In this document: positions 47,517 to 58,379 of the stretch, piece by piece
Position numbering within the stretch: position 1 is the first letter of the stretch
How the letters are laid out: each line of letters starts with the position of its first letter
Source of the DNA: Mixta sp. Marseille-Q2659
Lineage (GTDB): Bacteria; Pseudomonadota; Gammaproteobacteria; Enterobacterales; Enterobacteriaceae
Direction: 5' to 3'
NCBI RefSeq assembly: GCF_940807255.1
Contig: NZ_CALNWY010000016.1
Location: forward strand, 21,518-85,517
DNA length: 64,000 nt
Notes under the pieces: generated by a model
Told to the model about the DNA's origin: nothing
Database searches by the model: none
The model's input: the letters and a program-made list of their open reading frames with translations, nothing else
Program-made: the position numbers and the translations under genes

Positions 47517-47546
47517 AGGGCGCGTTCATCGCGCCCTGTTTTTTTA
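47517..47546. terminator. Terminator between ytfL and ytfK
   Basis: AGGGCGCG at 47517-47524 pairs with CGCGCCCT at 47530-47537, then GTTTTTTT. It serves ytfL and overlaps the ytfK stop. Confidence 0.9.
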
Positions 47547-47750
47547 CTGGTACTCAGCCTGTAGTCGCAGCACCTGGCGGTTTACTTCTGACATCACGCT
47601 AAAATGCTGCTTGTCCTTAACGCGCGGAACGAGGATTTTGCCTTTATCAAACTCGAACGCGCCTACATCCTTGATGTAAATCCTTCCTTTAAACAATGTT
47701 TTAACATATTTGGCGATCTGGAAGGGATTATAACGTTGGAAAATCTTCAT
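47544..47750 (-). CDS. ytfK: YtfK, stringent-response modulator
   Basis: 68 residues, the size of E. coli Ytf[21 protein letters not shown], then [19 protein letters not shown]. coli YtfK binds SpoT and tilts it toward (p)ppGpp synthesis during phosphate or fatty acid starvation. The ATG at 47750 is chosen; a longer frame starts at 47795. I found no clear Pho box upstream. The 318-nt gap to ytfJ is AT-rich without another gene. Confidence 0.93.
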   Translation of the reverse strand: MKIFQRYNPFQIAKYVKTLFKGRIYIKDVGAFEFDKGKILVPRVKDKQHFSVMSEVNRQVLRLQAEYQ

Positions 47751-48068
47751 GTTGCTTTCAACTCCTGAAAAATGAATACGCTTCGCCGTTGCCAAAATCG
47801 GTACGAGCCCTTGAAGCGCAAAGTGCCGATAAACTATAGAACAACATCCTTTTCCTGTGTTCCTAAAATTAACTTTTTTTACTGATTTGACACATCATTA
47901 CAGGACACTCTGTTAGTACCGCCACCAGAGACAGTATAAACCTACAGTCTAAGGGAATTTGTGCAGTCTGCCGCAAAGCTGGCAGGTCGATGAGACAGCA
48001 GCATAATCGCTGCTTATTATTTCAAAAACATGACCAAGTGGTCCGATCACCTGCAAAAGGAAAAAATA

Positions 48069-48623
48069 ATGACTCGCGCCCCGCTCACCCTTCTGTTTAG
48101 CCTGTTGCTGCCTTTAGCCGCCAGCGCCCATGATTTTGTCAACGGACAGCGCGTGGCGCCGGTAGGCATCAGTGATAAAGGAGAACTTATCTATCAACAG
48201 GATGATTTCAGCTATCGCTCCTGGAACAGCGCGCAGCTGGCCGGGAAAGTGCGCGTCGTGCAGCACATTGCCGGTCGCTCATCCGCTAAAGAGAAAAATG
48301 CCGCGCTGGTCGAGGCGATAAAGCAGGCGCATCTGCCGCAGGACCGTTATCAAACCACCACCATCATCAATACAGACGACGCGATTCTTGGCACCGGCAT
48401 GTTTGTGCGTAGCAGCATTGAAAGTAATAAAAAGCAGTATCCGTGGTCGCAGTTTATCGTTGACAGTAACGGCGCCGCGAAGAAGGCCTGGCAGCTGGAG
48501 GACGGCGGCTCCGCCGTGGCGGTGCTGGATAAAACGGGGCGGGTACGCTTTGCAAAAGATGGCGCGCTCACGCAGGAAGAAGTGCAGCAGGTAATCGCCC
48601 TGCTGCACCAGCTGCTTAAATAG
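48069..48623 (+). CDS. ytfJ: YtfJ, periplasmic thioredoxin-fold family protein
   Basis: About 184 residues with a signal peptide (MTRAPLTLLFSLLLPLAASA). The mature part matches E. coli YtfJ: VQHIAGRSSAKEKNAALVEA, TTIINTDDAILGTGMFVRSS and FIVDSNGAAKKAWQLEDGG. It has a thioredoxin-like fold without a CxxC pair; the function is unknown. ATG at 48069 behind AAGGAAAAAATA. It converges with cysQ with a gap of only two bases. Confidence 0.93.
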   Translation: MTRAPLTLLFSLLLPLAASAHDFVNGQRVAPVGISDKGELIYQQDDFSYRSWNSAQLAGKVRVVQHIAGRSSAKEKNAALVEAIKQAHLPQDRYQTTTIINTDDAILGTGMFVRSSIESNKKQYPWSQFIVDSNGAAKKAWQLEDGGSAVAVLDKTGRVRFAKDGALTQEEVQQVIALLHQLLK

Positions 48624-48625
48624 CC

Positions 48626-49369
48626 TCAGAAAATAGAAACGCGGAAGCCGGGATTAAGGAAAGATTCGCGCGGCGCATAGTCCAGCGAGCGCCCTTTCCA
48701 GTCGTGAACATGGGCGCCAGCCGCGATAGCCACCGCATGTCCGGCAGCGGTGTCCCAAATATTGGTCGGCCCAAAACGGGGATAGAGCTGCGCTTTCCCT
48801 TCCGCAACCAGGCAAAATTTTAGCGAGGAGCCGATGGCAACCGTTTGATGCTCGCCCAGCTGTTTCAGGTATTCTGACAGCTCATCGCCATCCCGATGGG
48901 AACGGCTGACCACCACCAGCGGCGGACGCGCATCACGGATTTTAATCTGCGCTTTTTGTCCCGCCTCCTCTTTCCATGCTTTGCCTTCCGCCGCGGAGTA
49001 CATCACGTCCAGCACCGGCGCATAAACCACGCCCAGCACCGGTTTGCCCTGATCGATTAGCGCAATGTTGACGGTAAATTCGCCATTACGTTTAATAAAT
49101 TCTTTGGTGCCGTCCAGCGGATCGACCAGCCAGTATTGCTGCCAGTGCTGACGCACTTCCCATGCAGGCGGATCCTCTTCTGAGATAATCGGCAGAGTGG
49201 GCGTTAGCTGCTCCAGGCCCTTAACAATGACCTGGTGCGCCGCCAGATCTGCAGCAGTAACGGGCGAGTCGTCAGATTTGTGAGAAACGTCGAGCGGCGC
49301 CTCGCCATCGTAAACTTTCATAATGGCGTCGCCCGCTTCGCGCGCCAGCTGGCAAATTTGCTCTAACAT
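48626..49369 (-). CDS. cysQ: CysQ, 3'(2'),5'-bisphosphate nucleotidase
   Basis: 247 residues of the inositol-monophosphatase superfamily, with the metal motifs ISEEDPP (about residue 64), [19 protein letters not shown] (about 80-98) and [14 protein letters not shown] near the C-terminus. It hydrolyses PAP to AMP and is needed to clear PAP from sulfate assimilation and acyl-carrier metabolism. Confidence 0.97.
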   Translation of the reverse strand: MLEQICQLAREAGDAIMKVYDGEAPLDVSHKSDDSPVTAADLAAHQVIVKGLEQLTPTLPIISEEDPPAWEVRQHWQQYWLVDPLDGTKEFIKRNGEFTVNIALIDQGKPVLGVVYAPVLDVMYSAAEGKAWKEEAGQKAQIKIRDARPPLVVVSRSHRDGDELSEYLKQLGEHQTVAIGSSLKFCLVAEGKAQLYPRFGPTNIWDTAAGHAVAIAAGAHVHDWKGRSLDYAPRESFLNPGFRVSIF

Positions 49370-49704
49370 TTTTCACCTCTTTATCGATGACCGGAGTAAG
49401 CCTGGCGATTACGCCGCAGCCTACGATGATTGATCATGCTGTTTAAGCATAGCAGCTGGCATGCAGGCGTTTTTTCGCCTTTATGCGCCGCCTGTTTATA
49501 CAGATCGTTTAGTTATCAATAGCATAATTAACACATCGCTGTCATTACCGTTACCGGCACTTCACTTTTAACTCACCGTTCTCTCTTCGTTATTTGCTGT
49601 TTGCAGCATTATTTATCTGCTCGCTGTCACAAATTCATGCATTGAAACGTAACGTTTACAGTTTAATTTGAGAAGTTTGCAGGGATTATTTTCAGGAGGA
49701 AAAG
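49370..49704. promoter_or_regulatory. cysQ-cpdB divergent region with an AAACGT-A-ACGTTT dyad
   Basis: 335 nt between divergent genes, with no small gene seen. A perfect 13-bp inverted repeat, AAACGT-A-ACGTTT, at 49645-49657 lies about 50 nt before cpdB. Its half-sites resemble those bound by LacI/GalR-family regulators, but the spacing is not the PurR one. A perfect AGGAGG precedes the cpdB ATG. Confidence 0.5.
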
Positions 49705-51645
49705 ATGATTAAGGGTACAGCGTTACTGGCTTTTACCACGGTTTCATTACCGCTTTGCGCCGCAACGGTCGATTTTCGCATTATGGAAACTACCGATTTG
49801 CACAGCAACATGATGGATTTTGATTACTACAAAGATAAACCCACCGATAAATTCGGCCTGGTGCGCACCGCCACGCTGATCGCCGCTGCGCGAGCGGAAG
49901 CAAAAAACAGCGTACTGGTGGATAACGGCGACGTGATTCAGGGCAGCCCGCTTGGCGATTATATGGCGGCAAAAGGGCTGAACAAGGGCGAAACGCATCC
50001 GGTTTATCAGGCAATGAATACGCTGAATTACAGCGTCGGCAATTTAGGCAATCATGAGTTCAATTACGGCCTGGATTATCTGGATAAAACGCTGGCGGGC
50101 GCGCATTTTCCCTACATCAACGCCAACATTATTGATGTCGCAACCGGTAAGCCGCGCTTTACGCCCTGGCTGATAAAGCCGGAAAAAGTGGTGGGACGGG
50201 ATGGCAAAACCTACACGCTGAATGTCGGTTATATCGGCTTTGTTCCGCCGCAGATTATGGTTTGGGACAAAGCTAACCTGCAGGGCAAAGTAACGGTTGA
50301 GGATATTACCGCAACCGCCCGGCGTTGGGTGCCGGTTATGCGTCAGCAGGGAGCGGATATAGTCGTTGCAGTCGCCCACTCCGGTTTATCCAGCGAGCCT
50401 TATCAGGCGCTGGCGGAAAACTCCGTCTGGTATCTCAGCCAGGTGCCAGGTATTGATGCCATTATGTTTGGTCATGCTCATGCGGTGTTCCCCAGCGCCG
50501 ATTTTGCCGCTATTCCCGGCGCAGATATTGAACGGGGAACCCTGAATGGTATTCCGGCCGTAATGCCAGGTATGTGGGGCGATCATCTCGGCGTGGTGGA
50601 TTTAACGCTGGATAATGACAGCGGCAAATGGAAAGTCACCCAGGCGCGCGCCGAGGCGCGACCGATTTATGATAAAGCCGCCAAAAAATCGCTGGCACAG
50701 GAAGATGCAGCGCTGGTAGCGGTGCTGGCCGATGTGCATCGCGCAACGCGTGATTTTGTGGCAAAACCGATCGGCAAATCTGCGGATGTGATGTACAGCT
50801 ATTTATCGCTGGTGCAGGACGATCCCACGGTGCAAATTGTGAATAATGCCCAGCGCGCCTGGGTTGAGCATTTTATTCAGGGCGATCCCGATCTCGCCAA
50901 CCTGCCGGTGCTGTCTGCGGCGGCGCCTTTTAAGGCGGGCGGACGTAAAAACGATCCGGCCAGCTATGTGGAAGTGGAAAAAGGTGACTTAACGTTCCGT
51001 AACGCTGCCGATCTTTACCTTTATCCCAATACGTTGGTGGTGATGAAGGTAAATGGCGCGCAGGTTAAGGAGTGGCTGGAGTGTTCCGCCGGTCAGTTTA
51101 ATCAGATCGATCCGCAGCTGCGGCAACCGCAATCGCTGATTAACTGGAATTACCGCACCTATAATTTCGATGTGATTGATGGCGTAAATTATCAGATCGA
51201 TGTCACCCAGCCAGCTCGCTACGATGACGAATGCCAGTTAATCCATCCGCAGGCTTCACGCATTAAAAACCTGACCTGGCAGGGTAAACCCGTCGATGCC
51301 GATGCGACCTTTCTGATAGCAACCAATAATTACCGCGCCTGGGGCGGCAAATTTGCCGGAACGGGAGAAAAATATATCGCGTTCGCCTCGCCGGATGAGA
51401 ATCGCGCCATCGTTTCAGCCTGGATTAGCGCCCAAACGCAGGCACAGGGCGAAGTTCATCCGCAGGCGGATAATAACTGGCAGTTGGCGCCCATTAAGAG
51501 CAATGTTCAGCTGGATATTCGTTTCGAAACGTCGCCATCGGAAAAAGCAAAAGCCTTTATCGCCGATTACGCACGTTATCCGATGCGCTACATTAATCAG
51601 GACGAAACCGGCTTCGCTATTTATCAACTTGACCTGCAAAAATAA
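49705..51645 (+). CDS. cpdB: CpdB, 2',3'-cyclic-nucleotide 2'-phosphodiesterase/3'-nucleotidase
   Basis: 646 residues: a short signal peptide (ending [10 protein letters not shown]), an N-terminal calcineurin-like metallophosphatase domain with [31 protein letters not shown] and [11 protein letters not shown], and a C-terminal 5'-nucleotidase substrate domain. It degrades 2',3'-cyclic nucleotides and 3'-nucleotides in the periplasm so that nucleosides can be taken up. Monocistronic with a terminator. Confidence 0.97.
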   Translation: MIKGTALLAFTTVSLPLCAATVDFRIMETTDLHSNMMDFDYYKDKPTDKFGLVRTATLIAAARAEAKNSVLVDNGDVIQGSPLGDYMAAKGLNKGETHPVYQAMNTLNYSVGNLGNHEFNYGLDYLDKTLAGAHFPYINANIIDVATGKPRFTPWLIKPEKVVGRDGKTYTLNVGYIGFVPPQIMVWDKANLQGKVTVEDITATARRWVPVMRQQGADIVVAVAHSGLSSEPYQALAENSVWYLSQVPGIDAIMFGHAHAVFPSADFAAIPGADIERGTLNGIPAVMPGMWGDHLGVVDLTLDNDSGKWKVTQARAEARPIYDKAAKKSLAQEDAALVAVLADVHRATRDFVAKPIGKSADVMYSYLSLVQDDPTVQIVNNAQRAWVEHFIQGDPDLANLPVLSAAAPFKAGGRKNDPASYVEVEKGDLTFRNAADLYLYPNTLVVMKVNGAQVKEWLECSAGQFNQIDPQLRQPQSLINWNYRTYNFDVIDGVNYQIDVTQPARYDDECQLIHPQASRIKNLTWQGKPVDADATFLIATNNYRAWGGKFAGTGEKYIAFASPDENRAIVSAWISAQTQAQGEVHPQADNNWQLAPIKSNVQLDIRFETSPSEKAKAFIADYARYPMRYINQDETGFAIYQLDLQK

Positions 51646-51654
51646 GCAACCAAA

Positions 51655-51682
51655 AGAGCCAGCGGCGGCTGGCTCTTTATTT
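51655..51682 (+). terminator. cpdB terminator
   Basis: AGAGCCAGC at 51655-51663 pairs with GCTGGCTCT at 51668-51676, followed by TTATTT. Confidence 0.85.
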
Positions 51683-51746
51683 AACCCTTTTATTAACGCA
51701 GCGGATTTTAAAGCAAAGCAATAGAGATAATGTCAGATAATCAGAT

Positions 51747-52079
51747 TTAATTAACTTTCAGACTTAACGGTTTTAAAAAATTCTGCTCAGGTATTTTTTT
51801 ATTTGTCACTTGCTGCAGCGCACCAAGGCCAAACTGTACGATACCAACGATGCCGTTACCGATATCTTTAATCGCACCGCCAATATCCAGGCCAAGCAGC
51901 TTACCGATACCGGTGCCTAACGGCGAACCGACCTCAGTGGCATTGGTTTGAAGACCAAACAGCGCGGTTCCTTTATCAACGAAACCGCCAATCGAACTTC
52001 CGATATTAGCGCCGATATTGTTAAAAAAACTAAAACCACCGCCAGCCTGAGCTATTTTCTTTCCGTTTAATTCTCGCAT
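51747..52079 (-). CDS. Class II microcin-like double-glycine peptide precursor
   Basis: 110 residues. The first 15 form a double-glycine leader (MRELNGKKIAQAGGG), close in pattern to microcin leaders such as MREL...GG. The remaining 95 residues have no Cys, contain many Gly spaced as GxxxG (NNIGANIGSSIGGFVDKG; GIGKLLGLDIGGAIKDIG) and end in a basic-polar tail. Glycine-zipper cores of this kind are typical of membrane-active microcins. The gene is AT-richer than its neighbours and lies in an AT-rich island. AGAGGG precedes the ATG. I see no immunity gene or exporter next to it. It could also be a toxin-like or signalling peptide exported by a PCAT-type transporter. Confidence 0.6.
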   Translation of the reverse strand: MRELNGKKIAQAGGGFSFFNNIGANIGSSIGGFVDKGTALFGLQTNATEVGSPLGTGIGKLLGLDIGGAIKDIGNGIVGIVQFGLGALQQVTNKKIPEQNFLKPLSLKVN

Positions 52080-52333
52080 AACAATCCCTCTTTGTACAGG
52101 TTGGTTACTTCAACAGGGCCTTAATAATAAGACGAGGCGATTATAGTCAAAATTAATTTAACAAATTAACAGCGATACTGTTAAATTATTGAAAGGTGTA
52201 AGTGAGCAAATAAAAATAAGAAAATATTGATATAAATAACCTTTAAACAGAAGATGTTAAGGGCATTTAATAAAAAAGAGCAAACAGATAATAATGTTTG
52301 CCCTGTATAATTTATTTAATTATCGAAGCGTAA
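52080..52333. promoter_or_regulatory. AT-rich promoter region of the microcin-like gene with operator-like dyad
   Basis: 254 nt, very AT-rich. On the minus strand a perfect TATAAT (52145-52140) is preceded by a weak -35. A dyad TTAACAG-CGATA-CTGTTAA (52166-52184) overlaps the -35 zone, the place for a repressor. Two tiny plus-strand frames (18 and 27 codons) are not convincing genes. The AT richness would favour H-NS binding. Confidence 0.6.
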
Positions 52334-52954
52334 TTAAAGAATTTCTAATAATTCCACTTCAAATACCAGCGTACTGAATGGCGGAATTGACGCACCTGCG
52401 CCGCGCTCGCCGTAAGCCAGGTTGTGAGGGATGGTCAGTTCCCATTTAGAACCGACCGGCATCAGCGTCAGCGCTTCAATCCAGCCGGCGATAACGCCGC
52501 TTACCGGAAACTCTGCCGGCTCACCGCGCGCCACGGAGCTATCGAAAACGGTGCCGTCAATCAGCTTACCGGTATAGTGAACGCGAACATGATCCTGACG
52601 GGACGGGATCGGACCGGTGCCCTGATTGATCACGCGGAACTGAAGCCCAGATTCGGTGCTGTTAACCCCTTCACGCTGGCCATTTTCCTGCAGATAAGTC
52701 TGGCCTTCTGCCGCCATCGCCTGCTGGCGCTCACGACGAACGGCATCGGCACGCTCGTGTATTTCGCGCAGCGCGCGATGCACCACGTCAACCGGCACGG
52801 CTGGCGCATTCCCTTCCAGCGCATCACGCAGGCCTGCAAGCATTGCTTCCGGCAACAAGCCCTGTAAACCCGATTCCAGTAGCTGCTGCCCTACCTGCAA
52901 ACCAATACCGTAACTCGCCTGCGCTTCAAGACTGTCAAAAGAAGGGGTGGTCAT
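52334..52954 (-). CDS. fklB: FklB, FKBP22 peptidyl-prolyl isomerase
   Basis: 206 residues, the same as E. coli FklB: an N-terminal dimerisation helix domain (about 1-95, [20 protein letters not shown]) and a C-terminal FKBP domain ([20 protein letters not shown]; ends [13 protein letters not shown]). It catalyses cis-trans isomerisation at proline in the cytoplasm. Confidence 0.97.
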   Translation of the reverse strand: MTTPSFDSLEAQASYGIGLQVGQQLLESGLQGLLPEAMLAGLRDALEGNAPAVPVDVVHRALREIHERADAVRRERQQAMAAEGQTYLQENGQREGVNSTESGLQFRVINQGTGPIPSRQDHVRVHYTGKLIDGTVFDSSVARGEPAEFPVSGVIAGWIEALTLMPVGSKWELTIPHNLAYGERGAGASIPPFSTLVFEVELLEIL

Positions 52955-53169
52955 ATTTTATCCTTTCATCATTCGCTCAAAAGAGGACGCAGCATATCAG
53001 CCTGCGTTGCAAGGGTAAAATCTGCATTCTCCCGATGACTTTTTGTAATGAAAAGGAAACAATAGCGCTATCGCAATTTTTGTAATCCAGACAGGCACTT
53101 TGCGTCTTTTTTGTCCATAATTCATCGTTGGAACAACGGCGACGCGCCCGAAGTGCTGGAGATAATGTT

Positions 53170-53712
53170 ATGCAGAAGGAATCCCGTTCTGGCATCCGAT
53201 CGTGGCTGACAGGCCTCTGGCACCTGCCAGATCACATCAGCTGGATGAATCCGCTGCCACCAGCTCACCGCCGCGGTATTATTCTGGCGCTCATCGTTAT
53301 GCTGCTGGCTTTTCTCTGGCCCGTTTCCACCCCGCAGGACAATACGCCTCGTCCCGTGAATCAGGGCGACGGCAAAGAGGTGCCGCTGCAGGCGGAAATT
53401 TATGATAACCCGCCCGCGACGCAGCCTACCCAGCCGCAGCCACAGGACAATGCGCAGTGGCGTAGCTATCAGATCGCTTCAGGCCAGACGCTGGCCCAGC
53501 TTTTTCGTGATAACAATTTGCCGGTCAATGATGTTTTCGCCATGGCGGACGTCGAGGGCGATGATAAGCCGCTCAGCAGCCTGCATAGCGGTCAGCAGGT
53601 AAAAATTCGACAGGATGCGAATGGCGTGGTGACAGGTCTGACGGTGGAAGGCAATAGCGGCCCGGTGCTTTTTACCCGGCAGCAGGATGGATCCTTTCTG
53701 CGCGTTCGCTAG
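53170..53712 (+). CDS. ytfB: YtfB, OapA-family cell-division-associated protein
   Basis: About 180 residues: an OapA N-terminal segment, one membrane helix (RGIILALIVMLLAFLWPV, about 45-62), a Pro/Gln-rich periplasmic linker, and a C-terminal OapA/LysM-like domain (SYQIASGQTLAQLFRDNNLP). E. coli YtfB binds glycans and localises to the septum. The ATG at 53170 follows GGAG; an earlier in-frame start at 53128 is less likely. Confidence 0.9.
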   Translation: MQKESRSGIRSWLTGLWHLPDHISWMNPLPPAHRRGIILALIVMLLAFLWPVSTPQDNTPRPVNQGDGKEVPLQAEIYDNPPATQPTQPQPQDNAQWRSYQIASGQTLAQLFRDNNLPVNDVFAMADVEGDDKPLSSLHSGQQVKIRQDANGVVTGLTVEGNSGPVLFTRQQDGSFLRVR

Positions 53713-53749
53713 CCGATGCATGGCACCAGACCGCTAAACAGCACAAACA

Positions 53750-53777
53750 AAAACGCCGACCTCAGGTCGGCGTTTTC
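53750..53777. terminator. Bidirectional terminator between ytfB and rplI
   Basis: AAAACGCCGACCT at 53750-53762 is the exact reverse complement of AGGTCGGCGTTTT at 53764-53776. It ends the ribosomal protein operon and ytfB. Confidence 0.93.
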
Positions 53778-53793
53778 ATATTACTGAAATAAC

Positions 53794-54255
<462 letters not shown>

Positions 54256-54283
54256 TCAAAGTCGATAATTGGACAGTGGCCGA

Positions 54284-54833
<550 letters not shown>

Positions 54834-54839
54834 GGTCGA

Positions 54840-55345
<506 letters not shown>

Positions 55346-55443
55346 CGCACGAGGGGAAACTCAAGCGGGAATCACGGAAAAAGCGCGAAAGTCTGGGGCG
55401 TAAACCGGTAGACACCTCAGCCTTGCGCGCATAGTTTGAACGA

Positions 55444-56217
55444 TCAAAGAGATACGAAAAAATCCGTCAGCGCACGGAGCGCCTGCGGCGTGATTTTATG
55501 GCTGACGTCGGGCTCGGTCAGCCAGGTGAGTTGCCGATCAAGCTGCGCATCGCTCAGCGCCTGGACCAGCCGCCGGGTTTCCGCTACGGGAACCACCTCG
55601 TCCGCCTCGCCGTGCCAGAGCAGCAGCGGACGATCCGCCAGGCGGCTGAGCTGACGGCTGGGATCGTATTCCGCCAGCGGCGCCAGGCTGCGGGCCAGCG
55701 CCTGTTGTTCAGCGGGCGTCTGCGCCTGGAAGGGAGGAAACAGCGTATGGCTCAGCGACATAAAATAGCCCGATCCCATCAGACAGCCGACGCGAGCAAG
55801 CTGTGGATAGCGCGCCATCGCGCCTAAAGCAGTCATGCCGCCCATGGATGCGCCCGCCGCGCCGAAACGCTCGCCGTCGATCAGTCCACGCGCCCGCAGC
55901 GCCGTTTCCAGCTGTGGCAGCTCATCAATATTGCGGCGCAAGATATCCCAGAAATGGGCCAGCCGGTAGGCGCTGTCGCCGCGATAGCGCGAGCCGTGTT
56001 CATCGGCATCCGGCATAATGACGCGCAGGCCCGCCTGCGCCAGCCCAACGGCCGCCCAGGCGTAAACTTCTTTAGAGGAAAGATAGCCATGCCAGAACAG
56101 GACGGTGGGCAGGGCCGCCTCCTGATGCCCCGCTGGCGCGGCATGCAGGCATTCGATACCACCAAACAATTCCGTATTAATTTCAATGCTTGTCGCCGTT
56201 CTCTTTTCCTGAGCCAT
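55444..56217 (-). CDS. yjfP: YjfP, alpha/beta-hydrolase esterase
   Basis: About 257 residues. Alpha/beta-hydrolase fold with the nucleophile elbow GASMGGMTALG, the Asp in LLLWHGEADEVVP and the His in DVSHKITPQ; the oxyanion region is VLFWHGYLSSKE. E. coli YjfP is a carboxylesterase whose natural substrate is unknown. ATG at 56217 behind AAGGGCG is preferred over 56271. In E. coli it neighbours bsmA (yjfO), as here apart from the inserted MCP gene. Confidence 0.9.
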   Translation of the reverse strand: MAQEKRTATSIEINTELFGGIECLHAAPAGHQEAALPTVLFWHGYLSSKEVYAWAAVGLAQAGLRVIMPDADEHGSRYRGDSAYRLAHFWDILRRNIDELPQLETALRARGLIDGERFGAAGASMGGMTALGAMARYPQLARVGCLMGSGYFMSLSHTLFPPFQAQTPAEQQALARSLAPLAEYDPSRQLSRLADRPLLLWHGEADEVVPVAETRRLVQALSDAQLDRQLTWLTEPDVSHKITPQALRALTDFFVSL

Positions 56218-56328
56218 CGCCCTTGTTTCCTGTTCGCGCTGTTGAAAAAATAGCCTTTTATTATAGGGCATTGCTGAACCGCTCTCCCAACCAGGAAAAA
56301 AACTTCCTTTTCCTTACAGAATCTGGGG

Positions 56329-56355
56329 TAAAAATTCACCATTTTTGGCCGTTTA
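56329..56355 (+). promoter_or_regulatory. Candidate sigma-28 (FliA) promoter of the MCP gene
   Basis: TAAAAATT - 11 nt - GCCGTTTA closely follows the FliA consensus TAAAGTTT - N11 - GCCGATAA, and ends about 39 nt before the start codon. It links the chemoreceptor to the flagellar regulon. Confidence 0.65.
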
Positions 56356-56393
56356 ACGAGATCCCATAATACGACTAAAAGGTAAAAGGACTC

Positions 56394-58325
56394 ATGAAGC
56401 GTCTCTCATTCAGCCGCGCGAGTTTAGGGGTCAAGCTCTCGGTTATGACCTCATTGAGCGTGGCCGTGCTGTTTTTCGCCCTCACGCTCGCACTCAGCAA
56501 TAATGCAGCAAAACAGCTGGAAGCATTAACGCTGGAAAATATGCAGAATCAGGTGGCTGGCATTGGTGATATGGCCGGCATGTTTAATGCCACCCTTAGC
56601 GAAGAAGTCACTAACTATACCAGGCTGTTTGAAAGCTTCCTGCCGAAGAACTTTAGCCGTGATGAAAGCGCACGTATTACGGTGGGCAATTTTTCTACGC
56701 CAACGTTACGCGCCGGATTAAAAACGCTGAACCTCGACGAAACGGTCGTTGACGATTTTCTGGAACGTACCGGCGCCATTTCGACCATCTTCGTGCGCGA
56801 CGGCGACAATTTTATTCGGGTCTCCACCTCGCTGCGTAAAGAAGACGGCGCACGCGCGATGGGCACCCAGCTCGATCGTCAAAGCGCCGCTTTTGCACAG
56901 GTCAGTAAAGGTGAAGCTTATCGCGGCCTGGCCGCGCTGTTTGGCAAACGCTATATCACGCAGTATCAGCCGGTAAAAGATGCCAGCGGTACGGTGATCG
57001 GTATTCTGTTCGTCGGCGTGGAAATCGGGAAACAGGTCACCTTGATGCGTGACAAAGTGCTGAATAAATCTTTCAGCGATACCGGTCATTTTATGGTGAT
57101 GAGCGGCGCGGCGGATAAAACGCGCGGCAGCTGGCTTTTCCATCGGCAGGAAGAAGGTAAAATGGCGCGCTGGTCCTCTGAGGTTATGCAACAGCTGACA
57201 TCGCAGGAGAGCGGCACGCTGGAAACCATTCAGGATGGCGAGCCGCATATTCTTGCCTGGCAGCGTCTGCCCGGCTGGAACTGGATTATTCTTGGCAATG
57301 TTGATAAAGACAGCCTGCTGGCGCCGATTACTTCGGCACGCAACACTTTCCTGCTGCTCGGCCTGGGACTGGTGATCCTGTTTGCGCTGGGCTTTGTGGT
57401 GATTACCCGCCGTTGGGTCAGCGTTCCGCTGAAGCAGGTTATTCATCTGGCAGAACAGTATGCGGACGGCAACCTGCAGGCAACGCTACAAACCACGCGT
57501 AAAGATGAGGTGGGCCAGTTGATTACGGCGATCAACGGGATCGGCGATGGGCTGGCGCGCATTGTTTCTCAGGTTCGCGCCGCCGCGCAGGATATTAGTC
57601 AGGGTACCGACGCCATCGCCGTAAGCAGCGAAAATATCAGCGAGCAGATCACCCGCCAGGCCAGCAGCGTGGAAGAGACTTCCGCCAGTATGGAGCAGCT
57701 CGGCGCGACGGTGGAGCAGAATGCGGAAAACGTGGCGCAGGCTCTGCAACTGGTTGCGGAAGCCGCCAGCGCCGTTCAGCACGGCGGCGAAACGGTCGCG
57801 CATTCGGTCAGCACCATGTCAGCGATTAAAGTCTCCTCGCAAAGCATTGCCGATATTACCCATGTTATTGAATCTATTGCCTTCCAGACCAATATTCTGG
57901 CGCTTAACGCCGCAGTAGAAGCCGCACGCGCCGGTGAACATGGTAAAGGGTTTGCAGTGGTGGCAGCGGAAGTTCGCGCCCTGGCGCAGCGCAGCGCGCA
58001 GGCGGCCAAGGAGATTGACTCCCTGATTGCGAACTCCATCAGCAGCGTCAATAAGGGCCATACGCTTTCCGAGCAAACGCGCAGCGCCATGGAAAATATC
58101 GTTTCGCGTATTGAACAGGTGAAAGCGCTGATGGGCGAAATTAACGTGGCCTCGCAAGAGCAATCCGCCGGGATTGGCCAGGTGAATATCGCCATGACGC
58201 AGATCGGTCAGGCGACGCACCAAAATACCGATCTGGTCGCACAATCGGAAGAGACCGCGCACGAGCTGAGTAAGAAAGGGCACCACCTGACTGAACTGGT
58301 CAGTGTTTTTACGCTGAAAGGCTAA
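56394..58325 (+). CDS. Methyl-accepting chemotaxis protein with Cache ligand domain
   Basis: 643 residues. Membrane helix 1 (about 16-35), a large periplasmic Cache_3/Cache_2-like sensor (about 40-310), membrane helix 2 (about 316-338, [20 protein letters not shown]), a HAMP domain (about 340-390) and a long cytoplasmic signalling region with the conserved hairpin tip [20 protein letters not shown]. The C-terminus (SVFTLKG) lacks the NWETF-type pentapeptide for CheR/CheB binding, so methylation would rely on other receptors. The ligand is unknown. E. coli has no gene here; the gene is inserted between yjfP and bsmA. Confidence 0.9.
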   Translation: MKRLSFSRASLGVKLSVMTSLSVAVLFFALTLALSNNAAKQLEALTLENMQNQVAGIGDMAGMFNATLSEEVTNYTRLFESFLPKNFSRDESARITVGNFSTPTLRAGLKTLNLDETVVDDFLERTGAISTIFVRDGDNFIRVSTSLRKEDGARAMGTQLDRQSAAFAQVSKGEAYRGLAALFGKRYITQYQPVKDASGTVIGILFVGVEIGKQVTLMRDKVLNKSFSDTGHFMVMSGAADKTRGSWLFHRQEEGKMARWSSEVMQQLTSQESGTLETIQDGEPHILAWQRLPGWNWIILGNVDKDSLLAPITSARNTFLLLGLGLVILFALGFVVITRRWVSVPLKQVIHLAEQYADGNLQATLQTTRKDEVGQLITAINGIGDGLARIVSQVRAAAQDISQGTDAIAVSSENISEQITRQASSVEETSASMEQLGATVEQNAENVAQALQLVAEAASAVQHGGETVAHSVSTMSAIKVSSQSIADITHVIESIAFQTNILALNAAVEAARAGEHGKGFAVVAAEVRALAQRSAQAAKEIDSLIANSISSVNKGHTLSEQTRSAMENIVSRIEQVKALMGEINVASQEQSAGIGQVNIAMTQIGQATHQNTDLVAQSEETAHELSKKGHHLTELVSVFTLKG

Positions 58326-58330
58326 CGGAA

Positions 58331-58366
58331 TAGCTGGGATCGCATACACTTTAGCGATCCCAGCTA
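58331..58366 (+). promoter_or_regulatory. Perfect 13-bp hairpin just upstream of the bsmA ribosome site
   Basis: TAGCTGGGATCGC at 58331-58343 and GCGATCCCAGCTA at 58354-58366 form a perfect stem with a 10-nt loop. It ends directly before GAGGAG of bsmA and has no T run. It may terminate or protect the MCP transcript, or affect bsmA translation. Confidence 0.6.
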
Positions 58367-58379
58367 TGAGGAGTTTACT

